Source: an uncultured Nitrospina sp.
Lineage (GTDB): Bacteria; Nitrospinota; Nitrospinia; Nitrospinales; VA-1
Length of the DNA stretch: 7,758 bases
Reading direction: 5' to 3'
Assembly (NCBI GenBank): GCA_913044145.1
Contig: CAJWOD010000060.1
Location: forward strand, 1 to 7,758
Part shown: in pieces, positions 1-5,656 of the stretch
Layout of the letters: each line of letters starts with the position of its first letter
Position numbering within the stretch: position 1 is the first letter of the stretch
Translations under genes and position numbers: made by a program
Notes under the pieces: model-generated
Told to the model about the DNA's origin: nothing
What the model saw: only the letters and a program-made list of their open reading frames with translations
Databases searched by the model: none

Positions 1-507
1 CTTATTGCTAAGATTTTGGCCAAGGCTATTCAAAAGAATTCTTTTGATTTGGTTCTTTGCGGACGACAGGCGGTAGATGACGATATGGCGCAAGTAGGTC
101 CCGCGCTAGCTGTGTTGTTGGGGATACCATTTATCACTATTGTTACTAAAATTCAGTTCTCCGAAAATTTTCAAACCGCTGATATCACAAGACAGATTGA
201 AGGAGGTAGTGAGATTCAAAAAAATAGGTCTTTGCCTTTTCTTGTGACTTGTCAAAAAGGATTGAATGAGCCACGGTTTCCTTCTTTGAAAGGGATAATG
301 GCAGCTAAGAAAAAAGAGATTCAAAAAATTTCTGCGTCTGACCTGCAGCTGGATGCAAAATTTTTTGATCCACTTAATAATAAATTGCAGGAAATAAAAC
401 TATCCCTCCCACCCGAGAGGAAGAAGGGAACAATTCTGGAAGGCGCGGATGAAGATATTACTAAACAGCTGGTTGCAATCATCCGTGAAGAAGAAAAAAT
501 CGTTTAA
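1..507 (+). CDS. etfB: Electron transfer flavoprotein, beta subunit (5' truncated)
   Basis: EtfB pairs with EtfA to form the soluble heterodimer that takes electrons from acyl-CoA and other flavin dehydrogenases and passes them to ETF:quinone oxidoreductase or similar acceptors. The beta subunit normally carries a structural AMP. The reading frame is open from base 1, so the gene starts outside the window. A TTG at 16 is internal, not a start. About 168 residues are present of the roughly 250 usual for the family, so the first third is missing. Visible family hallmarks are GRQAVDDDMAQVGPALA (codons 21-37), the nucleotide-binding signature of ETF beta subunits, and later the NEPRFPSLKGIMAAKKK block, which is nearly invariant in EtfB. 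It ends with TAA at 505-507. The partner etfA lies downstream on the same strand, but 263 bp away rather than abutting. Identification is firm; which dehydrogenase it serves cannot be told from here. Confidence 0.95.
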   Translation, partial: LIAKILAKAIQKNSFDLVLCGRQAVDDDMAQVGPALAVLLGIPFITIVTKIQFSENFQTADITRQIEGGSEIQKNRSLPFLVTCQKGLNEPRFPSLKGIMAAKKKEIQKISASDLQLDAKFFDPLNNKLQEIKLSLPPERKKGTILEGADEDITKQLVAIIREEEKIV

Positions 508-770
508 CAAAATTATACAAACGACCTCTCTGCGAATAAAACGTTTTAAAAATTATAAATAAAAATTAGGATTTGTTACTCTTGTTTTTTATGTCTTTCT
601 TTTAAGGCGGGGAACTACAGGAAAAATTTTAAAAATAGGCAATATAGGCAAAGCCTATACTGGCATAAAATAATAAAATTCGTTCTCCTTTTTGCTTTTC
701 TCCGTTGTGGTTTTTATGTGGCTGGGTTATTCTTCCTGTTTTAAGTTTATTTTATGCTCGAGCGTGTCTA
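508..770 (+). other. Non-coding gap between etfB and etfA
   Basis: This 263-bp AT-rich stretch has stops in all forward frames, and I see no credible gene on either strand. It contains a 12-bp palindrome, TAAAACGTTTTA (537-548), the ATAGGCAA repeat and palindrome described separately (635-659), and a pyrimidine-rich run around 683-701. There is an SD-like GGCGGGGA near 606-613, but the codons that follow (GAA CTA CAG) offer no start and soon reach a stop. No stem followed by a T run was found, so there is no sign of an intrinsic terminator. The stretch may be the untranslated leader or control region of etfA. Confidence 0.6.
635..659. repeat. Tandem ATAGGCAA repeat plus inverted half: 17-bp palindrome
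   Basis: ATAGGCAA occurs twice, at 635-642 and 644-651, separated by one base. The second copy forms the left arm of a perfect inverted repeat: TATAGGC (643-649), loop AAA (650-652), GCCTATA (653-659). Seven perfect pairs with a 3-nt loop in an otherwise AT-rich spacer stand out. No T run follows, so a terminator is unlikely. An operator for a dimeric regulator with an extra half-site, or a small RNA hairpin in the etfA leader, are the likelier readings. Function is inferred, not shown. Confidence 0.45.
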
Positions 771-1751
771 GTGGATAAAAGTTCTACCATAGGTGTGGTC
801 GTGGAACACGATCATAATAAAATAAAACCTGTTACCTACGAAGTTCTTAATGCTGCTCGGAATCTTCCTGGCCTTGTGAGCGCATATTATTTTTCAAATG
901 GCGGGGAAGGAAACCTAGAATCATTAATTGAAGGGGGCGCAGATGAAGTGCGGGTTTTTCTTCACCCGGATTTGGTACATTACACGCATGAAACCTATGC
1001 AGCAGCCCTAATAAAGGAGATTAAAAAATCTCAACCAGAAATAATTTTATTGTCAGCTTCTAATAACGGCAAAGAACTAGCTGCGGCGGTCGCTACAAGC
1101 CTGGAAGTTGGGCTAGCCACGGATTGTATTGACCTTCAACTTTCTGAGGCAGGGGAGATAATTGTTAAAAGGCCGGTGTTTTCAGGAAAAGCACATTCTA
1201 TTTTTCGGTTGAGCGGTCCCAGGCCCTACCTTGTTACATTGCGCCCCAATATTTTCAGGGGTGAAGGAGCTGATAAGACCCGCTCTGGCAAGGTTTTTAA
1301 AGAAGATATTGATCTACCAGATTTTTCAGACATTGTAAGAGGACTTGTCAGGGAAGTTGGAACGAAACTCGATATAACTGAGGCCCGAATCATTGTTTCC
1401 GGAGGGCTTGGTATGCAAGCCCCCGAAAACTTCAAAATACTTGAAGACCTGGCAGACGTTTTAGGAGGTGCAGTTGCGGCATCCCGTCCGGTAGTGGATA
1501 ATGGCTGGCAGGAATATTCTCAGCAGGTAGGTCAAACAGGCAGGACGGTTTCTCCTGATTTATATATAGCCTGCGGAATTTCAGGTGCAGTACAGCATCT
1601 AGCTGGCATGTCTTCTTCTCGATGCATTATTGCTATTAACTCCGACCCCCATGCAGCTATATTTTCCATAGCAGATTATGGAATTGTGGGCGATGCATTA
1701 AAAATAGTCCCTTTATTAACCAATGAATTCAAAAATATTTTGAATAGCTGA
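771..1751 (+). CDS. etfA: Electron transfer flavoprotein, alpha subunit
   Basis: EtfA is the FAD-binding subunit of the ETF heterodimer in the cytoplasm. I chose GTG at 771 (326 aa) because the sequence right after it, IGVVVEHDHNKIKPVTYEVLNAA, matches the normal N-terminus of the family (short lead, beta strand, VEH). The frame is open back to a TTG at 705, but those 22 extra codons are hydrophobic and unlike EtfA. No Shine-Dalgarno precedes either start. The N-terminal nucleotide-binding-like domain spans about residues 5-185. The C-terminal FAD domain has VAASRPVVDNGW (235-246), QVGQTG (252-257), the flavin loop GISGAVQHLAGM (269-280) and IFSIADYGIVGD (297-308). Two family positions differ: the usual SGGRG is SGGLG (Leu213) and the usual INKDP is INSDP (Ser291). 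Arg239 of the ASR motif is kept. Function as an ETF subunit is secure. Confidence 0.94.
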   Translation: MDKSSTIGVVVEHDHNKIKPVTYEVLNAARNLPGLVSAYYFSNGGEGNLESLIEGGADEVRVFLHPDLVHYTHETYAAALIKEIKKSQPEIILLSASNNGKELAAAVATSLEVGLATDCIDLQLSEAGEIIVKRPVFSGKAHSIFRLSGPRPYLVTLRPNIFRGEGADKTRSGKVFKEDIDLPDFSDIVRGLVREVGTKLDITEARIIVSGGLGMQAPENFKILEDLADVLGGAVAASRPVVDNGWQEYSQQVGQTGRTVSPDLYIACGISGAVQHLAGMSSSRCIIAINSDPHAAIFSIADYGIVGDALKIVPLLTNEFKNILNS

Positions 1752-1786
1752 GAAGAAATCTTTTCTAGATATTTCACCTTTTAATT

Positions 1787-2419
1787 ATGAATATAAAGGA
1801 GATTTTAGAAGACCCCCGTTTGATTATTTCCCCCACTGCCCCCCCCGAACAAATGGTATCGCAATTTGGCTCTTATCTTGATTTGCTTGTTAAATGGAAT
1901 CAAAAAATTAATCTTACCTCAGAAAAATCTAGCCAAGATATTTTACTACGCCATATTTTCGATTCTTTGCAATATGCGGCTTTTATTTCCAGCCAAGACG
2001 AAATTGTGGATATTGGTAGCGGAGCTGGTTTTCCTGGCATTCCTCTAAAAATTATATACCCAGAATTGGTCACCACCCTGATAGAGAGCCAAAGAAAGCG
2101 ATGTAGTTTTCTGGAGACAGTTATTTCCCAGCTGGGGCTTACAGCAATCAAAGTAATCAATGATAGAGCGGAAAAAACCTCACCCAAGCGGCTAGTCGAG
2201 GCAGTTATATTAAGGGGAGTTTCCGATATTAAAAGCTGCCTTGAATTGGCTACCCCATTTTTGGGAGAGGGGGGAAAGGTGGTTTTAAAAAAAGGCCTAG
2301 AGGAAAGAGGAGAATTAAAACAGCCTATTTATGGTTTTGCGCTTGAGCAAGAAATTGTTGTTACAGGATACAATAATAAGAAATCCAGCCTATTGGTTTT
2401 TTTAAAAAACAGTATTTGA
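1787..2419 (+). CDS. rsmG: 16S rRNA (guanine-N7)-methyltransferase RsmG (GidB)
   Basis: RsmG uses S-adenosylmethionine to make m7G at the position equivalent to E. coli G527 in the 530 loop of 16S rRNA, in the small ribosomal subunit. At 210 aa it has the family's normal length. Family features in order are WNQKINLTS (37-45), RHIFDSL (55-61), the SAM-binding glycine loop DIGSGAGFPGIPL (75-87), the acidic strand end LIESQRKRCSFL (98-109), NDRAE (125-129) and the motif LRGVSD (142-147). The ATG at 1787 gives the expected short N-terminal helix. It follows the etfA stop by 35 bp with no recognisable Shine-Dalgarno. In many bacteria rsmG sits between mnmG and parA near the origin. Here the parA side is kept, but etfA occupies the upstream side. 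Confidence 0.96.
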   Translation: MNIKEILEDPRLIISPTAPPEQMVSQFGSYLDLLVKWNQKINLTSEKSSQDILLRHIFDSLQYAAFISSQDEIVDIGSGAGFPGIPLKIIYPELVTTLIESQRKRCSFLETVISQLGLTAIKVINDRAEKTSPKRLVEAVILRGVSDIKSCLELATPFLGEGGKVVLKKGLEERGELKQPIYGFALEQEIVVTGYNNKKSSLLVFLKNSI

Positions 2420-2429
2420 AAAACTGTTT
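2407..2429 (+). repeat. Inverted repeat across the rsmG stop codon
   Basis: AAACAGT (2407-2413) and ACTGTTT (2423-2429) are perfect 7-base inverted arms around a 9-base loop that contains most of the rsmG stop region. The right arm shares five bases with the left half of the parS palindrome. No T run follows, so it does not look like a classical intrinsic terminator. In RNA it could end or stabilise the rsmG message. It could also be chance in AT-rich sequence. Confidence 0.3.
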
Positions 2430-2440
2430 CACGTGAAACA
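2425..2440. other. parS centromere site (ParB binding)
   Basis: The sequence TGTTTCACGTGAAACA is a perfect 16-bp palindrome and matches the canonical bacterial chromosomal parS consensus (TGTTNCACGTGAAACA). It starts 5 bp after the rsmG stop and lies 179 bp before the parA start. ParB is known to load at such sites as a CTP-dependent clamp, slide to neighbouring DNA and direct ParA-driven origin segregation. I see no second parS in the window. A site so close to the parA promoter could also let spreading ParB influence parAB transcription; that is inference. Confidence 0.96.
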
Positions 2441-2487
2441 TTAATTCCATCGTATAGGTAAGTATTTCTTTCAAGCATGAAATATAT

Positions 2488-2516
2488 TTGGTAGAAACCT
2501 AAACTTATGGTAAATT
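2488..2516 (+). promoter_or_regulatory. Candidate sigma70-type promoter for parA-parB-bactofilin
   Basis: TTGGTA (2488-2493, four of six matches to TTGACA) is separated by 17 bp from TAAATT (2511-2516, four of six matches to TATAAT). A TGG immediately before the -10 gives an extended -10. It lies in the 200-bp interval between rsmG and parA, downstream of parS. It would give a leader of about 95 nt before the ATG at 2620. AT-rich sequence throws up such matches by chance, so this is a candidate only. Confidence 0.35.
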
Positions 2517-2619
2517 TGAGGTGTAGCGATTCTAATAATAGCTACTAATACCTTTAAAAATAAAGACTTACAAGCTATCAGGGAAATTTTCTGAAAAACA
2601 TTTCAACTTTTTGGGTCCC

Positions 2620-3417
2620 ATGACCAAAATAATCAGTATTGCAAACCAAAAAGGTGGAGTAGGAAAAACGACCACAGCAATCAATCTTGCTGCTTCTTTA
2701 GCCCTTTCGGGCAAAAAAGTTCTTTTAATTGATGTTGATCCTCAGGGCAATGCATCTAGTGGATTGGGGGTTGAGGAAGATGCGCGGGGAGTTTATGAGC
2801 TTTTGATGGGTGAGGCAAATGTAAAAGAAGTGACTTGCTCAACAGAGATTGAAACCCTCAAGATAATCCCTTCAAGAGTAGATCTAACGGGAGCTGAAAT
2901 TGAATTAGTAGCAAGAGAGTCCCGGGAAAAAATATTGAAGCGAGCCCTTGCTCCAATAGACGAATATGAGTTTGTGGTCATAGATTGCCCCCCTTCATTG
3001 GGCCTTCTAACTTTGAATGCCCTTGCTGTTTCTAATTCTGTGCTGATTCCAATGCAGTGTGAATATTATGCTTTGCAGGGCTTAAGCCATTTATTGAAAA
3101 CCCTGAAGCTTGTAAAAAAATCTATCAATCCAGATTTAAAAGTTGAGGGAATTTTATTGACTATGTTTGATGGAAGAACTCTATTGGCAGCGCAGGTTAA
3201 AGATCAAGTGGAAAAATACTTCAGAGATTTTCTTTTAAAAAGTGTTATTCCAAGAAACGTGCGTTTGAGCGAGGCTCCTAGCCACGGAAAGCCAATAATG
3301 CTTTATGCGGGTCGCTCGCGTGGGGCCGACTCTTATGTGGAGCTTGCAAAAGAAATTATTTTCCGTTCCAAAAACGATCGTAGGCCTAATACTTCATTAA
3401 CAGGTTCAGCAGCATGA
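2620..3417 (+). CDS. parA: Chromosome partitioning ATPase ParA (Soj)
   Basis: ParA is the ATPase of the parABS system. As an ATP dimer it binds nucleoid DNA non-specifically, and ParB-parS complexes follow its gradient to move the replicated origin. The 265-aa protein has the deviant Walker A motif KGGVGKT (11-17) with both lysines, Lys11 and Lys16. It also has the Walker A' segment LLIDVDPQGNAS (35-46) and Walker B FVVIDCPPSLG (118-128). The later segment PRNVRLSEAPSHGKP is conserved in chromosomal ParA/Soj proteins. There is no extra N-terminal DNA-binding domain, so this is the short chromosomal type rather than the long plasmid type. I start it at ATG 2620, which places IISIANQKGG at the normal distance; an in-frame TTG at 2611 adds only three residues. 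No Shine-Dalgarno is evident. The stop overlaps the parB start by four bases (ATGA), showing translational coupling. Confidence 0.96.
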   Translation: MTKIISIANQKGGVGKTTTAINLAASLALSGKKVLLIDVDPQGNASSGLGVEEDARGVYELLMGEANVKEVTCSTEIETLKIIPSRVDLTGAEIELVARESREKILKRALAPIDEYEFVVIDCPPSLGLLTLNALAVSNSVLIPMQCEYYALQGLSHLLKTLKLVKKSINPDLKVEGILLTMFDGRTLLAAQVKDQVEKYFRDFLLKSVIPRNVRLSEAPSHGKPIMLYAGRSRGADSYVELAKEIIFRSKNDRRPNTSLTGSAA

Positions 3418-4280
3418 ATAGAAAAGCTTTAGGAAAAGGTATCAATGCTCTAATTCCAGATTTTGAAAAAGGAGTCCCCGAGGTAGAAAAATCTCTAGCC
3501 ACTGATTTGCTCATTGATGAAATTTCCCCTAATCATTTGCAACCAAGAAATTATTTTGATGATAAAAAGTTGAACGATCTGATGACTTCTATTAAAGAGC
3601 ACGGGGTGTTGCAGCCAGTTGTTGTGCAAAAGGTTGATTCAGGCTTTGAGTTAATTGTTGGTGAAAGACGCTGGCGAGCTTCTAAAAAACTCGGACTCAC
3701 AAAAATCCCAGCCGTGATACGTGAAGTTAATGATGAACAATCTCTTGAAATAGCCATCATCGAAAATATTCACCGGCAAGACTTGAACCCAATAGAGGAG
3801 GCCGAAGCTTATGCCAGGCTGTCCAATGAGTTTGCGTTGACCCAAGAAATGGTAGCGGAAAAAGTAGGAAAGAGTCGGGCCGCAGTCGCTAATATTTTAC
3901 GATTATTAAAACTATCGAGAAATATAAAAGAAGATTTGATCTCCGAAAAAATTTCAATGGGGCATGCTAGAGCACTGCTTGGTTTGGAAGAATCCAAACA
4001 AATGGAAACCCTGAGAAACGAAATTATCAAACAAGATTTAACGGTCCGACAAACAGAAAGCAGGGTTAATAAACTAAAAAAAGGTGTTTTAGATAAGCCG
4101 ATAAAACAAAAAATAAATAAAGATATTTTTACCAAAGATCTAGAAAAAGATTTAGCGAGAAGGTTGGGGACGAAAGTGAATATTTTGCCAAAAAAAAATG
4201 GCGGAAAACTAATTGTGGCCTACTACTCTGATGATGATTTGGAGCGTATTCAAATGCTAATGGGGAACAGCAATAAATAA
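3414..4280 (+). CDS. parB: Chromosome partitioning protein ParB (Spo0J), CTP-dependent parS-binding clamp
   Basis: ParB binds parS (here at 2425-2440), closes as a sliding clamp on binding CTP, and stimulates ParA. The protein is 288 aa, typical for chromosomal ParB. The N-terminal LGKGINALIP (6-15) is the basic segment that activates ParA ATPase in this family. The ParB/Srx CTP-binding domain follows, with box I VGERRWRA (82-89) and box II ENIHRQDLNPIEEAEAY (117-133). Next is the helix-turn-helix region LTQEMVAEKVGKSRAAVANILRL (142-164, split by key residues) and SMGHARAL (181-188). A basic linker (about 225-240) leads to a C-terminal dimerisation domain (about 241-288) containing VNILPKKNGGKLIVAYYS. 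Its ATG overlaps the parA stop. Translation probably depends on parA passage, since only a weak AGG lies upstream. Confidence 0.96.
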   Translation: MNRKALGKGINALIPDFEKGVPEVEKSLATDLLIDEISPNHLQPRNYFDDKKLNDLMTSIKEHGVLQPVVVQKVDSGFELIVGERRWRASKKLGLTKIPAVIREVNDEQSLEIAIIENIHRQDLNPIEEAEAYARLSNEFALTQEMVAEKVGKSRAAVANILRLLKLSRNIKEDLISEKISMGHARALLGLEESKQMETLRNEIIKQDLTVRQTESRVNKLKKGVLDKPIKQKINKDIFTKDLEKDLARRLGTKVNILPKKNGGKLIVAYYSDDDLERIQMLMGNSNK

Positions 4281-4304
4281 CATTTTTTAGAGAGAAAGTT
4301 TCTA

Positions 4305-4718
4305 ATGTGGAAGGAAAAGACAGACATGAAAAAAAATGATGCCGAAATTAAGGCCTATATGGGCGAAGATACAATTTTTAATGGGTTGCTCAATTTTACA
4401 GGGACTGTTCGTATAGACGGCAAGTTCGAAGGTCAAGTCATTACCGAGGACACTTTAATTATTGGTGAGACGGGTCATTTGACGGCGGAAATTTCTGCAG
4501 GCACTGTCGTTTGTATGGGCTATGTGGAGGGCACCGTGATAGCATCCCAAAAAATAGAAATACACTCCACCAGCAAGGTTGTGGGAAATATTAAATCCCC
4601 AGCTCTGCATATTGAAGTGGGTGGTGTGTTTGATGGAACCTGTGATATGAGCGGAAAAGAAACCAAAATTATTCCCCTAGTAACATCAGAAGAAATGCAA
4701 GCCCCCAACCAAACCTAA
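4305..4718 (+). CDS. Bactofilin (polymerising cytoskeletal scaffold)
   Basis: Bactofilins polymerise without nucleotide into filaments beneath the membrane and act as scaffolds for cell-wall enzymes, polarity factors or, in Myxococcus, the ParABS machinery. The 137-aa protein has the family's single beta-helix domain (about residues 17-120) built from repeated strands such as FTGTVRIDGKFEGQVI, LIIGETGHLTAEI, VCMGYVEGTVIA, STSKVVGNIKSPALHIEVG and GVFDGTCDMSG, flanked by short disordered tails. Two starts are possible. ATG 4305 gives the N-terminus MWKEKTD. ATG 4326 gives MKKNDAEIK (130 aa) and has AAGGA about 10 nt upstream. I list the longer form. It begins 24 bp after parB with no obvious promoter between, so it probably belongs to the parAB operon. 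Family assignment is firm; its job here is inferred from context. Confidence 0.92.
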   Translation: MWKEKTDMKKNDAEIKAYMGEDTIFNGLLNFTGTVRIDGKFEGQVITEDTLIIGETGHLTAEISAGTVVCMGYVEGTVIASQKIEIHSTSKVVGNIKSPALHIEVGGVFDGTCDMSGKETKIIPLVTSEEMQAPNQT

Positions 4719-4731
4719 AATAATTATTTTA
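4716..4731. repeat. AT-only 16-bp palindrome at the bactofilin stop
   Basis: TAAAATAATTATTTTA is a perfect palindrome starting at the bactofilin stop codon TAA. It has no spacer loop and no G or C, so it would form a poor RNA hairpin. It is followed by AAATTCC rather than a T run. It could mark the end of the operon, but its composition makes chance occurrence quite possible. Confidence 0.2.
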
Positions 4732-4764
4732 AATTCCATAAAGTTATTGTTTTAAAATTGATTA

Positions 4765-4793
4765 TTGAGTTTTTGAGGGTGGGAGATTAGAAT
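4765..4793 (+). promoter_or_regulatory. Candidate sigma70 promoter for rsmI
   Basis: TTGAGT (4765-4770, four of six to consensus) and TAGAAT (4788-4793, five of six) are separated by exactly 17 bp in the 86-bp gap after the bactofilin gene. This is the best-matching promoter I see in the window. Initiation seven bases or so downstream of the -10 would fall at about 4800, only a few bases before the rsmI ATG at 4805, giving an almost leaderless message. Confidence 0.5.
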
Positions 4794-4804
4794 ATATTCT
4801 GTTT

Positions 4805-5515
4805 ATGAAAAAAGAAGAAAGGGGCTCTCTGGATCAGGGGACAATATATATTGTCAGTACTCCCATCGGGAATCTAGGTGATTTTACTCAAAGGGCAGTT
4901 GAAATTTTAAGTACAGTTTCTTTGATTGCTGCAGAAGATACCCGTCGCACTCGGATTTTATTAAATCGCTATGAAATCCAAACCCCGCTTTCAAGTTATA
5001 ACAGTTATAACAAGTTTAAAAAGGGACCATTGTTTATAGGTCGCCTAAAAAAAGGCGAAAGTATGGCTCTGGTTTCTGATGCAGGAACACCGGGGATTTC
5101 GGACCCCCATTACCATTTAGTACAATTAGCGATCGGCGAAGGTATTTCTGTAAACGCTGTTCCCGGGCCTTCAGCCTTGTTGGCTGCGCTAACCGTATCC
5201 GGTCTCCCCATGGATAAATTTGTTTTTGAGGGTTTTCTTCCTAGGAAAAAAGGAAGAGCTACAAGGCTTGAAAAATTGGCAGAAGAAAAAAGAACATTGG
5301 TAATTTTTGAATCACCAAATCGTATACAAAAAACTCTGAAGGATATTTTAACAGTATTTGGAAATAGACAAGTTGCAATTGCTAGAGAATTGACAAAAAT
5401 TCATGAAGAAATTATTCGTGGAAATTTAGAAGACATTGGAAATCAAGACCGCAAATGGAAGGGTGAATTAACCCTAGTGATTGAGGGTTCAAATGAGAAG
5501 AAAAGGAAACCCTGA
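4805..5515 (+). CDS. rsmI: 16S rRNA (cytidine-2'-O)-methyltransferase RsmI
   Basis: RsmI methylates the ribose 2'-OH of the nucleotide equivalent to E. coli C1402 in the ribosomal decoding centre, using S-adenosylmethionine. The protein belongs to the tetrapyrrole-methylase fold. Family motifs in order are YIVSTPIGNLGD (15-26), AAEDTRRT (42-49), VSDAGTPGISDP (90-101), NAVPGPSALLAAL (117-129), FEGFLPRKKG (131-140), FESPNRI (158-164) and ARELTKIHEE (183-192). Its 236 aa is shorter than the roughly 285 aa of the E. coli protein, mainly by lacking the C-terminal extension; a compact form is common outside gammaproteobacteria. The motif often seen as SYHEHN reads SYNSYN here (64-69). The ATG at 4805 has no SD at normal spacing (the nearest purine run, GGGAG at 4781-4785, is about 19 nt away). 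A strong-looking promoter lies just upstream. Confidence 0.94.
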   Translation: MKKEERGSLDQGTIYIVSTPIGNLGDFTQRAVEILSTVSLIAAEDTRRTRILLNRYEIQTPLSSYNSYNKFKKGPLFIGRLKKGESMALVSDAGTPGISDPHYHLVQLAIGEGISVNAVPGPSALLAALTVSGLPMDKFVFEGFLPRKKGRATRLEKLAEEKRTLVIFESPNRIQKTLKDILTVFGNRQVAIARELTKIHEEIIRGNLEDIGNQDRKWKGELTLVIEGSNEKKRKP

Positions 5516-5656
5516 ATGTTGGTAATTTCAATTAATCTCCGCTGTATACCCAAGTCGATGTGTTTCCAAAGCCAATGGATTTACGAAAAAGTATCTTTGA
5601 ATTTCTTTGCTTGATAAATATTGACCCATTAACTGCGGCGGTTCGCTGCTAAATTT
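5516..5656 (+). other. rsmI-argH spacer, no clear gene
   Basis: This 141-bp spacer has no convincing promoter pair and no intrinsic terminator that I can see. TTGCTT (5608-5613) and TAACTG are 17 bp apart but match consensus poorly. An ATG directly after the rsmI stop opens a 32-codon frame (5516-5614) with no recognisable product. There is no Shine-Dalgarno before the argH ATG. Confidence 0.4.

Noticed and set aside
537..548. TAAAACGTTTTA palindrome downstream of etfB as a terminator
   Set aside because: It has no loop and almost no G+C, and no T run follows it, so it would not make a stable terminator hairpin.
705..770. N-terminal extension of EtfA from a TTG at 705, giving 22 hydrophobic residues that look like a membrane or signal segment
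   Set aside because: EtfA is cytoplasmic and its family N-terminus begins right at the GTG at 771. The extension has no Shine-Dalgarno and no basic start, and its Ala-Arg-Ala-Cys is not a lipobox. It is better read as spacer that happens to lack stops.
1752..1786. Possible promoter for rsmG using TTGAAT (1740-1745) and TAGATA (1766-1771)
   Set aside because: The spacer is 20 bp, too long for a normal sigma70 promoter. Read-through from etfA is simpler.
2611..2619. TTG start three codons upstream of parA
   Set aside because: The ATG at 2620 gives the standard ParA N-terminus, and nothing supports the three extra residues.
5516..5614. 32-codon frame starting with an ATG directly after the rsmI stop (TGAATG)
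   Set aside because: The product has no recognisable motif, low complexity or signal, and no Shine-Dalgarno. Placement alone is weak evidence, since a frame of this length is common by chance.
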